From: Paramecium tetraurelia
Lineage: Eukaryota; Ciliophora; Oligohymenophorea; Peniculida; Parameciidae
Reading direction: 5' to 3'
DNA: 64,000 nucleotides
NCBI RefSeq assembly: GCF_000165425.1
Contig: NW_001799311.1
Location: forward strand, 124,001-188,000
The notes below the pieces were generated by a model. It was not told the origin of the DNA. It was given only the letters and a program-made list of their open reading frames with translations, and ran no database searches. Positions 49,280-60,393 of the stretch are shown here, in pieces. The position numbers and the translations under genes were made by a program. Position 1 is the stretch's first letter; every line of letters begins with the position of its first letter.

Positions 49280-51000
49280 TCACATTAAGGTGAGTTGCAT
49301 CTATTCGACTAACACTGAATTGCCTAATTCTAAAGCAATATTTAGCATATCTGCTATTTTTTGCTTTAGTTTAGTAATTTCAACATCTTTCAATTAAATC
49401 AAATTGAAGATATGTAATTCCGATTAAGAGTTCATCTATTTTGATAATTCATATTGTTTGGTACTTTGTTCAGTTACATTTTCTAGGGGAAAATTTAAAA
49501 GAAATGCATTAAATTCATCTGCTCTGAGAGAATTCAATGTTAAATTATCGTTATGGCATTTGATTCTATGCTGATATAGTAGTGACTCTAGTTGAGTAAC
49601 TTATAAATGATAATCTTGAATGTATTATTCAATTTTGTTGTGATATTCATTTGCTGAATTAGAATCTTTATTTAAGTTATCATTTGAGGCAAGAAACTTT
49701 AATGAGTTGTTCAATTACTTTAAAATGTCTCCTAATAATTGTTTTTCAGAGGACTCTTTTTCAATTGATTTTACTATAGACATACTCCATTATTTGTATA
49801 AGAATATAATTTGCTCGATATCAGAGTTCATCCTATAATTTTGTTACTCTAATTCAAGACAACGTTTATTTAATTAAAGTATGATTAAAGTCTTAGAAAT
49901 GACATCTTTATTCAACTATTAAATTTATAATTCCTATGAAGTTTAAAGCTTAAGTGAATCTTCAACTTATTTCTTTGATTTTGCTAAAGTCTATCTTAAC
50001 AGTAACTGTTATTGATTCAATATTTTAACATTTTCTTATAACTATTTCTATGATTATTTTTCTATTTCTAAAGATTTGATTAATTAAAATTATTCTGTTT
50101 GTTTTCTAAGTTAAAGGGAAAATTTACTTGTCTAAAATTGAAGTTAAGTTTTTAATTTTTTCAGCTAGACTTTAGAAACTGTGTTTAAAATAAGGTTCTG
50201 AACACTAGATAATCAAATAAGTTTTACTTTCAGGCATAATTTGGATCTGTAATAATTTAATTCTTTTTTTAATAAATATGTTTAATCCACTTAATTATCA
50301 TATATTTATAAGAAATACTGCAACTTTGATTTTATAATCTTTCTAAATATATTGATCTCTGGAGATAGGTATGAATGGAGGTCTCCTTTCTCTTTAATCT
50401 GCAGAGACAATAGCTCATCTCCTAATTAATTTAATTCTTTAGCAATATTAGTATATTTGGATTTCCATTGCTCTAGTTCTTCTCTCAATGAAAATAAAAC
50501 TAGATCTTGTTCACGTTAAGACTCAGAAGTTGCAACATTAATAGTTGTTCTCTATGAATGTTGTTCAGTTTGATGAAAGACTTTTAGTGTTAATTTCACT
50601 CTTGAATTCGATACCTAATTGCCATTTAGCATCACTTTCTCTTCTGTCTCAACTTGAAAATCACCATAATTCTTGAGTTCGAGATTTGAATCAAGCAATT
50701 AAGTTAAATTACAATCTACTCTTCCTGCAACCTCATTATTCAGCAAAAGCAGAAGCTCCAGTTTATTTTGGTAAGAATTTGTAGATCGATTTTCTAAAGA
50801 AATAAGATGGGTTTCATTAATAGGTATCAAACCTTTACATATCTCATACTAATTTGTAGTTATTGTGGTATGTTCTGAAGAAAATAAGATTTTAACTACT
50901 TGTTTTGATTTGAAATGCTATTAGATCAGACATTATGGAGTCTGATTAAAATTCTTATATGGTAACCTATAGATGAAGATGATCTTCCATTTAATATATT
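49280..51000 (-). CDS. C2-domain and coiled-coil protein
   Basis: The N-terminal region reads as an NT-type C2 domain: KWKIIFIYRLPYKNFNQ, KSKQVVKILFSSEHTTI, then LELLLLLNNEVAGRVDCNLTQ, and EEKVMLNGNQVSNSRVKLTL. The rest, ending at TGA 49280-49282, is a long coiled coil (LREELEQWKSKYTNIAKEL). NT-C2 plus coiled coil is seen in EEIG/EHBP-type and some ciliary or membrane-linking proteins. The start codon was not fixed: no ATG lies in frame directly before the C2 block, so a small first exon around 51000-51050 is likely. Confidence 0.68.
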
Positions 51001-51231
51001 ATGAAAATTCGATAATTTAAAGGATTCATTTATAAATAAATGCAGTTGGAATATCATGTTATAATGGAAGTAATTGGCGAGAAATGAGAAAATACACTAA
51101 TATTTTGGATATAGACCCCAATATATTAGGTTTAATCAAGTTGCTAATAAAAATACAAAAAGAGTCGTAAAGTTGAGATGCATATTATTGAGTTAAATTT
51201 TATTTATTATTTAACAGTTAATAATAGATTA

Positions 51232-52424
51232 ATGGAACGCTACAGGAAGATAGAATTAAAGGGAAAAGGTAGTTATGGTCAAGCTATATTGGTTCAAAAT
51301 AAATAGGATAGAAAGTTTTACATTATGAAGGTAATTAGATGACTATAATAGATAATAGATGCATCCAAATTTGATATCAAAGAAAAAGAAAATGCACTCA
51401 ATGAAATAGATGTATTGAAGAATTTACATCATCCATGCATAATTGAATACAGGGAATCTTTTGTGGATAAAAAGTATGTTCATTTGCCTAAGTTAGTAAA
51501 TATTTGTGTATTGTGATGGATTATGCAGAAGAAGGAACACTGCATCAAAGACTTGAATAACAAAAATAAAAACAGGAGTATTTGAAAGAGAATCAAATTA
51601 TAGAATGGTTCACATAAATTTGTTTAGCTGTCAAATATATTCATGATAGACGAATCATACATCGAGATATCAAAACTCAAAATATATTTATTTCAAAAGG
51701 AGAAATAAAACTAGGTGATTTTGGAATTGCTAAATCCCTTATTAATTCTGAGGATCTCTGCTAAACTGCTATTGGAACTCCATACTATATCAGTCCAGAA
51801 GTTTGTTAAAGAATTCCTTATGATTATAAATCAGATATCTGGAGTTTAGGGTGTATGTTATATGAGATGATGGCATTGAAGCATGCCTTTGAAGCCAAAA
51901 GTATTATATTTCAATAAATAAAGCAATGGAAGGACTATTTTTGAAAATTATCAATGGAAAATATTAGCCTATGCCCATCAATTATTCCTAAGAACTCATC
52001 TAATTACTAAAAGATATTTTAAACACAGATCCTTAAAAGAGACTCAATATCAATTAGATATTAGATTATAGAATAATTAGAAAATCAAAAAACGAATTTG
52101 TGCAAAGAAAAACTTAAAATTTACAAAAGATACAATTTATTTCTGGATAAGTTAAGAAAATTGAAAGTCTCTCTGGTCGAATTAGACATTATGAGAGTGA
52201 GTAAAAAGAATATGGAGAATCACTTGCGGATCTAATTGAGAAAATGAGAATGGAGCTTGAAGAATAATTAGGAGTTGAAAAATTTATCATAATTTACAAT
52301 TCTTTAGTATTTTATTTTATGATAATTAGATTAGAAAAATGAGGAAGATTCTTCCAAATTTAGTAATGAGATTATAATAGATAAAATTACCTAGCTTCTC
52401 CAGTTAGAACAATTAATATTTTGA
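51232..52424 (+). CDS. NEK-family protein kinase
   Basis: ATG at 51232 directly begins the kinase domain: [20 protein letters not shown] (glycine loop), YIMK (ATP lysine), then [17 protein letters not shown], hinge [14 protein letters not shown], catalytic loop [31 protein letters not shown] and [13 protein letters not shown]. These are typical NEK features. Introns include a 21-nt GTAATT...TAATAG after IMK. After the kinase the C-terminus is a short coiled coil ([13 protein letters not shown]) and an acidic end. NEKs control cilium length and cell cycle, and ciliates have many of them. Confidence 0.93.
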
Positions 52425-52898
52425 TTTTTTTTCTTTATATATTAATTATACTTATTTTTTATTTGTTTTTAATCAAATCCTAGTCCTTTTTTAATTTAAA
52501 ATATTAATTTTTAGGTTTTCAATTTTTAATATAGTCATTTATTAGGTTTAAATAAAGTCTATTGACTCTATAGCTTAAGAAACTACTAATATATTTTACT
52601 TATAATAAAATTATTACTCAATAAGGATTAGTTAATTACTTTAATTTTTACATAGATTCTTTAACTCATTTATTAAAGTTATTTATATTCACCTACAAAA
52701 TTTATATTGTAATTCCACCAAAATACAAAATAATAACTCAATTCATGATTGTTAATTATCTTTGAATGATTAAAAGTTGTTAAAGTTAGGAAATTATACT
52801 AAAATATGGTCAAATAACTTCGAGAATTAATATATTAAATAAATTATTTAATCCTTTATCATTTTTTATAAATTTATAAATATATATTTAACGAATAC
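52425..52898. other. AT-rich intergenic stretch
   Basis: About 470 bp, extremely AT-rich, nothing gene-like. Confidence 0.5.
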
Positions 52899-53192
52899 AT
52901 GTCTCTAAACTACCTTCCATTTCATAATCTAGCTCATTGTCCGAAGTAAGTCATAGAATTTGTATAAAATCCTAATCTGAATCTCAATGAATTAAACAAC
53001 ATGATAGAATAATTGAAAATGCCTAAAAATCACCATAAAGCAATTTAAAGTATGTAGATTTTAGTCTCTAAGTAAGAACATTATTTATAGGATGATAATA
53101 CCCTTCAAAATCAAGATGAAGATATTCATTCTCCTAAATTGCTTTTAAGAAAGTTCCACTCTGATCAACTATATTTATATAATAATATTTGA
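52899..53192 (+). CDS. Hypothetical 97-residue protein
   Basis: An uninterrupted frame of 98 codons: MSLNYLPFHNLAHCPKQVIE, NLNLNELNNMIEQLKMPKNH and an acidic stretch (DDNTLQNQDEDIHSPK). A GTAAGT donor at codon 17 hints at a possible intron. The composition is protein-like. It is convergent with the next minus gene. No family is recognised. Confidence 0.5.
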
Positions 53193-53394
53193 ATTGTAAA
53201 TAAATGTAATAAACTCTAAATTCTTCTTATTTCATATCTAAATTGCTACATTTTTTATTTAGTTTGCATTTATTAAATGCAAAGGCAAGATTTATTTATT
53301 TAAAATAAATTGTTAATAAGAGTAATAACATTAATAGATACTTATAATTTGAGTGAGAAGATTTATTCATAATATTAAATATAATCATAAATTG

Positions 53395-54000
53395 TATTAA
53401 TCAATTTTGTCAAAGAAATTTATATCAAAGGTAGGTAAAGAGTATCTAAATCCACTAAAAGATTTCTAATGACCCTTAATTATTTTATCAAATCTTCTGT
53501 CATTTGATTTAGAAGCTGTTTTTTTTTACCCTTCTTCATGAGATTTTATATCCTAAAGAATTAACGCTCAAATACATTAATCAATCGTGAATTTTATTAT
53601 TTGCTATTATCATTGCTTTCAGAAGGTTTCAATTTTTTTATAATCCATTTTGCCTTTTTTCTTTGTGTTATTTAAGATAATTAAACTCCAAATTGTTTTC
53701 CTAAAACTTTATTTGCCCATCCTGATCCATATGGACTTTATTTAATTTCTCTTATTACTATAAGCTAGATTGTTACTATTAATGTCTACTTTAGTGAGAA
53801 TTTTCTTTTTAGTTGCTTTTATTGGATATTTTCAAATTTTCCAGTTTTAAAGGATGACTCTAATTTTGATTAACTTAATTATCTAGAAATTCCAAAATAT
53901 TTAGGGGTTCACATATGTCTGTAACATATACTTGACTTTAAGAAAATAGACCAATCTTTTATTGTCTCATAAATTACATAAATTAATTATAGATAATCAT
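53395..54000 (-). CDS. Hypothetical Gln-rich basic protein
   Basis: ATG at 54000 (MIIYNQFMQFMRQQKIG), introns of 26 nt (GTTTAA...CACAAAG) and 32 nt (GTTAAT...ATGAAG), TGA 53395-53397. About 180 residues: a Ser/Gln/Asn-rich middle (SRHQQQQSSLQQQEKLNK), then a basic part (KKAKWIIKKLKPSESND) and a C-terminal SFSGFRYSLPTFDINFFD. After splicing the frame is continuous throughout. No family is recognised. Confidence 0.6.
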
Positions 54001-54100
54001 TTATAGGTTTAAATATTAATAATGTAATTTTATATATTAATAAGTTACTCATGTGATATCTGAATTAATTTCACCCACTACTTACCCAACAGACATAAGG

Positions 54101-54286
54101 NNNNNNNNNNNNNNNNNNNNNNNNNNNNNNNNNNNNNNNNNNNNNNNNNNNNNNNNNNNNNNNNNNNNNNNNNNNNNNNNNNNNNNNNNNNNNNNNNNNN
54201 NNNNNNNNNNNNNNNNNNNNNNNNNNNNNNNNNNNNNNNNNNNNNNNNNNNNNNNNNNNNNNNNNNNNNNNNNNNNNNNNNNNNNN
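54101..54286. other. Assembly gap (N run)
   Basis: A run of 186 N. The sequence on both sides is AT-rich non-coding, so no gene is obviously cut. Confidence 0.99.
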
Positions 54287-54387
54287 TAGTATTAGATTTG
54301 ATACTCTTTATGGCAAAACGAAAATTAATAGATTTTGAATAAAATTTAATTTAATTTATAATTATTAATTAATTTATTTTGAAGTAG

Positions 54388-55185
54388 ATGAGTTTGAGAT
54401 TAGGACTTTTAAGATGGGTAAATGAAAAATGCCCATAAATGAAGGCTAGTAACATTGAAAGTATGTCAGACGGGAGACATTTCTTATGTTTACTTAGAAG
54501 ATACTTTCCAGAAATCGAGGTTCCATAATTTAAAAAAAATATATCAATAGTTTCTCGTATAGAAACTCTTACATTAGTAGCTCGCTATTGTTCAAAACTA
54601 GACAATTCAATAAAGATTGATGTTTTGAAAATAGCAAACAAGGAGTCTCATATGATTCTAAATTTACTTAAGTTTATAAAATCAATTCTAGATAAAACTC
54701 CAATAAAAAAATAAAATATCAAGGAAGAAATCCCAACTATAATTAAAGGGTACAAACAAGAGTGCCAAAAGATAAATGAAGAGATTGTAATAATTCCAAA
54801 TCCAAAAAAATAAACAGTTGATTAGGAAATATAAACTATGGCAATTTAAGAAGTGAAACCTTTACAAGTTTTATAAGAAAAAATAAAAAAAATTTTATAA
54901 TCCAAATTGCAGAGCCCTCATTTAGAATTAGAAATACTCTAATTGTTAGAGAAAGATAAGGAGGTAGCTATTCTCTAACTAAATTATTAAATGAAAGCAT
55001 CTAGAGCAAGTCTGAATCCATCAAAACTCACAGAGTTTATGTCCATTCATAGTAGTTAGTTTTATAATGGAGGGGAATAGAATTTACTTGAACCTGAATA
55101 ATGTTTTTATCAGAATCAACCAAGCAAAAAGAACATAAATGATGATAGTTTATTTCAAGTTAGTGATGAAAAATAACATTATTGA
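54388..55185 (+). CDS. EB1-like calponin-homology domain protein
   Basis: An intronless frame of 265 residues. The N-terminal 100 residues resemble the CH domain of EB1: LLRWVNEKCPQMKASNIESM, SDGRHFLCLLRRYFPEIEV, and a final helix SHMILNLLKFIKSIL. The rest is a basic and Gln-rich linker and a short coiled coil (SPHLELEILQLLEKDKEVAI), then a polar tail. EB1 binds growing microtubule ends and basal bodies. The C-terminal EB homology domain and EEY tail are not seen, so this is a CH-domain relative rather than a bona fide EB1. Confidence 0.65.
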
Positions 55186-55562
55186 TTAATTTATGTATTT
55201 AATACTAAGTTTTCTAATATTTCATTTCATAAGGTCTGTAGGATAAGTAAAGATTATTGGTATATCCTTTCTTTTTATTAAAACTAATCAACTTTTATAA
55301 ATTTGGAACTAAATTCACACAATTAGACTAAATCTTATTTTTATATTATAAATAACCAATCTTATCAGTCCAGATTGATGTAGATAAGGATAAGAATCTA
55401 ATGAAGATAGATTCATCATTAAATCTAATATGAGAGGAAAGTGCAATTATGGTTTTATGTTTTAATTTACTTCAAATTGTTTCTGTTTATTACTTCATTT
55501 TAAAAATAAAGTCATTCTATATAATTAATAGTTAATCTTTAGAATTATTACTAATTAAAATA
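55186..55562. other. AT-rich spacer between convergent genes
   Basis: 3' flanks of two convergent genes. Nothing else is visible. Confidence 0.5.
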
Positions 55563-56656
55563 TCATAAAAGTTGATAAAACAATTCAATACCTTGTCCTC
55601 CTTCCCAAACAAAGTAACCTCTTCTGAAATCTTTAATTAAATCTAATCTTTATACAAGAAAATCAGGACAAGGATATGAAATAGAAATGAGTTCATTTTT
55701 GTATCTACATTCAGAAGAGGATCTGTCCCATTCTGTAAGGTAATTGGATGCATTCAGTTTAAGAAGTTCATTACCTATGAAATGAGTCTTATCACGCTCA
55801 GTTTTTTTGAATCCATAAAAAGGAAGTCCCTATGAATATTAGAATTATATAATTACAAACAATAATTTCTCTTTGTAAATCATAAAGTGTTCTAAATTTG
55901 ATTGAATCCATGAGTAAGGTGATAATATTTAATCCTCTTCATCTTAGATTTGATAATCATATGTTTATATTAATGTATAATCTGCTATTTTGAATAATTT
56001 TTTTAGAGTAGAATGTTTGTATTGTGAAGGATCATAGATGCCAAACAATGTTAACACTAGCATTTTATTATTCAGTCTCGCTTTTAATTTTTGAAGGAAT
56101 ATAACTATATCATATGCATCTAAAGCATCAATATAAGATAAATAGGGTGTGTCTATCATAATTCCATGGAATTTATCTTAATATTATTACACTAAATTGA
56201 TGATTGATTCCAATAATTATGGATTATTGATTTGCTAAAGAATTGAGCTTTGTTATAATTCTATTTACACTCTAGGAATTATAGCAATTTAAGGATTGGC
56301 CTAAACTATTTCTTGCATCCACTATTCATTTACTGATTGTCTTCCATCAATAACATTATTATATCTAATATTAAACCACGCAGGACTAACCATATCAATT
56401 TTCTATGCATATTTTACAGTAAGTTTATATCCATCTTTATTCCTAATGCTACTATAATAAATTACCAAGGAGTGATAAAAAAGAAATTAGGAATTTAATA
56501 GTTTTTCGTTCCACTCTCTTACTTTCTAGCCTCTTATTCCTTTTCTTGAATTTCATCTAATTAAAACGGAACTGAATTCGTATATTAGATTATGTATATG
56601 TAATATAAAAGACTAGCCCCGATTATTCCAAAAAGTGCTATATTAAAAGTATTCAT
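55563..56656 (-). CDS. CHID1-like protein (GH18 fold), membrane-anchored
   Basis: About 345 residues with an N-terminal membrane anchor (ALFGIIGASLLYYIYII). The body aligns with chitinase-domain-containing protein 1: FFFITPW, then W-N-K-D-G-Y after a 23-nt intron, IDMVSPAWFNIRY, the helix SVNEQWMQEIVQAN, IAIIPRVQIE, FHGIMIDTPYLSYID, LTLFGIYDPSQY, GLPFYGFKKTERDKTHFIG and the end FVWEGGQGIELFYQLL. The GH18 catalytic DxxDxDxE is not present, so it is probably a carbohydrate-binding or structural member. Human CHID1 is a secretory and lysosomal saccharide-binding protein. Confidence 0.85.
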
Positions 56657-56748
56657 ATTTAAAAAATATTTATTTTTGATCAATAATTTTATCAATCATT
56701 TAAAGTTTCTGTTAATAATAATGAAATAAATCTCAATACTTCATTGTT

Positions 56749-57410
56749 ATGTTAATTTCAATATCAAGATTATTGAATCTATCCTTGTTATACATTCTTT
56801 TGATATTGAAATTCTCAATTCCTATTGATCAAAAGAGTTAGGAGCTATTTCCTTTGAAACTAATGCTTAATTATTTAGGATTATCAGTTAATTTAGTAGA
56901 AACTCATCCCTTTACTTTTTTGAATAATTCACTTAATTGTAAAATTAGTTATTCTTATATTGGTTAAAAACTAAAGCAATTAGAAATAGCATTAAAGATT
57001 TATTTAAATTTTATAATATTCTAATTATGTAACTAGTTTAATATTTTGCTAATGTTTCTAAAGATTTATTTCGAAAACAAAATTGAAATACTAACTAAAT
57101 TTTGAGTTTAATAATGTAATCAAAAACAAAACAATTAATTTGCATAAAAATTTACTTTCTTATTCAAATACAATAAGATTGTTATCTCTCTCCAAATATT
57201 TATTATGATTTTGATGTATTTTTTTTGGTGAGTCATATGTTTTTTAAGAGATTAAATTTATTACTAACTCTAAACTAAATCGATTATCAAATTTTAATGA
57301 AGACTGCATTAGTATTGAGATTAAGTAATATTTTCATAAGTTAAAGAACTATTTGAAAATGTTGGTTTGGTTAGAATATATTTACTTAGGATAATTAAGA
57401 AGATTAATGA
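56749..57410 (+). CDS. Possible secreted or membrane protein, exon structure unresolved
   Basis: The first exon frame (ATG 56749 to TGA 57103-57105) begins with a signal-like hydrophobic stretch (LLNLSLLYILLILKFSIPID) and continues with FPLKLMLNYLGLSVNLVETH. Downstream, another frame is protein-like (KFITNSKLNRLSNFNEDCIS). A single gene with several introns is likely, but the splices were not found. No family is recognised. Confidence 0.35.
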
Positions 57411-57721
57411 TCTTTTTTTAATTTTTAACAATTTGATCATAACTATTATACAAACTAAGATTCTGCTTTAAACTTTAATGATATTTCAAATAGTATCATT
57501 AATTCAATTTAGAAATACTCATAAAATTTGAAATTCTTATTCAATGCTTTATTGTCTTTTCATTTCTTGAGTACTTAAATATTCTGAGATCCATTATAGT
57601 TGTGTAGTCTTTAGTAATTCATTTCTGAATTTCTTCATTTTCTGTTATGTATTTTATGTATAATAATCCCTCCATTGAATAATTAATATATATATATGTA
57701 TTTGATTTTATACTGTAAGAA

Positions 57722-58251
57722 TCATTTTTTACCTTTGTTGGCTTTAGCAGCACCTTTTTATGCTTTTTGTTAAGCTTTGACTTCAGCTTTTTGTGCTACT
57801 TTTTATGCTGCAGCGGGTTTCTTCTTTTGAGCTTCAATTTACTTTTGTTTTCTGTCTTTAATTTCTCTTGCAGCTTATTCAGCTTATGCCTTTCTAGTTT
57901 CTAGTGGTCATTAGATAAATGTATTACTGTCATCTTCCTTTCTTCTTCTTCTGATTTCTTCCAATGAAATACCAACAATAGCTCTTTAGACTTTAAGATT
58001 TCTGATTCTTCTTTTCTTAGCTCCTTCATCGGTCTTTATCTTTTTGTTTAATCTTCTCCAAGCAACAGTCCATTGGATTTCTTGAGATTTAATCTGTATA
58101 TTATGAGATTGAATACTTTTCTTGCACTAAAAGCTCTACTCTTTTAATTCAAGTAATAGAAGAGTCTGCCATCCTTGGCAACGAATCTTCTTCCATGTCC
58201 AGGGTAGATTCTCCATTCACTAAAGGAGCACAAATCTGTCTTGATAACCAT
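57722..58251 (-). CDS. RPL24: 60S ribosomal protein L24 (eL24)
   Basis: About 168 residues with one 23-nt intron (GTATTC...ATACAG). The N-terminal eL24 domain is complete: IKTDLCSFSEWRIYPGHGRR, FVAKDGRLFYYLNSK, then after the intron IQWTVAWRRLNKKIK. The motif VQRAIVGISLEEIRRR follows, then a long basic Ala/Lys/Gln tail. eL24 forms a bridge between subunits (B6) and is added late in 60S maturation. In animals the metal-binding Cys pattern is reduced, as here (LCSF only). Confidence 0.96.
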
Positions 58252-58279
58252 TATTTAAAAAATATTTAAATCTTAATTT

Positions 58280-59536
58280 TCATTCCATCACAGATATCCA
58301 TCACTCCTCTTATGCTTGTTTTTTGGTTTTCAATTTCCCTTGCAATTCATTAACCTCATCATCATCCTAAACCTATTTTGTACTTAACTTATCTAGTTCT
58401 TCTAAATTCTCTTCAATTTCTTACAATTTGTTGAGTTCAACCATTTCTTAGATTGATTTCTTTTCGTTGCCATCCTAAGAATTACTTTCATTCTATTCAT
58501 TTAGTTTCTCAATAAGTTCATTCTACTTTAATAAGGCATTGAGATCCTCAATAAGATCTACCTCTTCAATTTCGTTATCTTACAATCCCATATAAGTCAA
58601 ATATAACTCTTCTTTCTCCAACACATTAATAAATTCAAATAATGATTTGTCTGTAAGATGGTTATTCCATAAATGCAAAGTTCTTAAATACTTAAGATTC
58701 GGCCAAAGAATCTATGCTGCTGCATCTGAAAACCCAGTATTCCCTAAATTTAATTCTTCCAATATCTTGTTCTTTCTCAAACAGATGGCCATTTGTCTGA
58801 TAGTTTGCAAATCCATTCCGATATCATTCAAATATAAAATTTTGATTGTTTTGTTCTTCTTTAAAGCCTAAAAGAATGGAATCAATGATTTAGAAGTCAA
58901 AGGATTATTTCCAAAATGTAACACAGTAAGATTAGTTAGGCAATTAGCGGCTAATAGAGTGGAAAAACATATCAATCCTATTTGTCAATCGTATATAAAT
59001 ACCGAAATCAGAAATATTATTACCTGGTACTTATAATTATTGCAAATTCTTCAATTCTGGAAGTGAATAACAAAGAGAAATAAATGTACTATCATCAATT
59101 GAACAGGCACTCATGCTTAATATTTTCAATTATTTGAAACTACTTGAAATTTCAATGAATCCTTGAACTCCTATCTTTTATGATAAATATCGCTTTACTT
59201 CACTAATTTAGTTATTGCCAATATAAATTTCCTTTAATTTATCATGCCATTATAATCCTGTTAACATATCAATAAATCCTCGATCTGTAATCGAATTGGC
59301 TGCAATGTGAAATAATGTTAATTCTATTTGGCATTCATGTAGATAGAGAGCGATCTAATTCAAATTATGAACAATACAGTCAAAGCATCGAGATCATCTA
59401 ATTTCTTTGCACTTACATCTAAAAATTTACCACAGCTTTTCAATTCTTCCAACAACCAAATTTTTCTTTTTTCTACTTTCTCTTCAAATTCTTTCTTAAA
59501 TTGTTCTTCATCTATCTCTTTTTCATTTTGATCCAT
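58280..59536 (-). CDS. Leucine-rich-repeat protein with acidic C-terminus (RanGAP-like layout)
   Basis: ATG at 59536 (MDQNEKEIDEEQFKKEF) begins a charged N-terminal helix. RNI-type leucine-rich repeats follow; readable pieces are SMSACSIDDSTFISLCYSL and CLTNLTVLHFGNNPLTSKSL. The C-terminus is an acidic coiled coil (EIEENLEELDKLSTKQV, QDDDEVNELQGKLK). This order (RNI LRRs, then acidic tail) is that of RanGAP, but the catalytic Arg was not verified, so the call stays generic. Several small introns interrupt the repeats. It lies 28 bp upstream of RPL24, same strand. Confidence 0.7.
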
Positions 59537-60393
59537 TTTCAAATTAAATAATTATAAAACCTGTAAAATTATATTGAATTACAACTAATATATCCGATTA
59601 GTAGTTTCTTAAAAGTATACAATTAAAAAAAAATAAACAGAATAAAACCATTAAATAATATTACAAAAGTATATAATATTATAAGACATCCAGATTTCCA
59701 ATTAGTTAATATTTCATCATAATGGTTTACTATTTATTTATTTAGAAGGTAGGTTGAATTTGAAGTGAAGAGAAGATATATTCAAACTATTAAGAGAATT
59801 GAGGATAATTTATAATCATACAAATTTTACAATATGACAAAAAATAATCTATTAATATAAGAAATTAAATATTAATAATAAAAATTTTGATTCAATATTG
59901 AAAATTTATTTCACACAAATAGCCATAGATGTCTAATGATGCATATAATTAATTATCTTGACAATAGTTATAGATTCTATTGAGAAATTGTCAATTATGA
60001 ACTTATAATTTCAGATGCATTTATTGTATATCTAAAGACAAATTATTTAATTAATATACTATTATAACTGCACCTGCAGTGTAGCAGCTTGCTTAAGATA
60101 TCCAATTTACCTTAAAGGAAATAAGTAAAATTGCCATGATAAAAATATATGATAAAATCAGAAAAACCGCTTTGTTAAATTAAATAATTAAAATAAAAAA
60201 ATAAGTACAATTTATTAATTAATTAATAAATCCAAGAATATTGATTAAACTTTTGTCATCTCCAGTCATTTTAGAAACTGACACAAGTGAATAATTGATG
60301 AATTTTAGCTAGAATTTATTAAAAATTGGTATAGTATTTCAAAACATTATGATATATAAAATTTAGAGATTTGTTTATATTAAATTAATATTT
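59537..60393. other. AT-rich intergenic stretch with one doubtful small ORF
   Basis: Upstream region of two divergent genes. One doubtful gene lies at 59722-59890 (+): MVYYLFIQK, a 22-nt GTAGGT...GTGAAG, then RRYIQTIKRIEDNLQSYKF and TGA. It has an intron-like element but no homology. The rest shows nothing. Confidence 0.4.
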
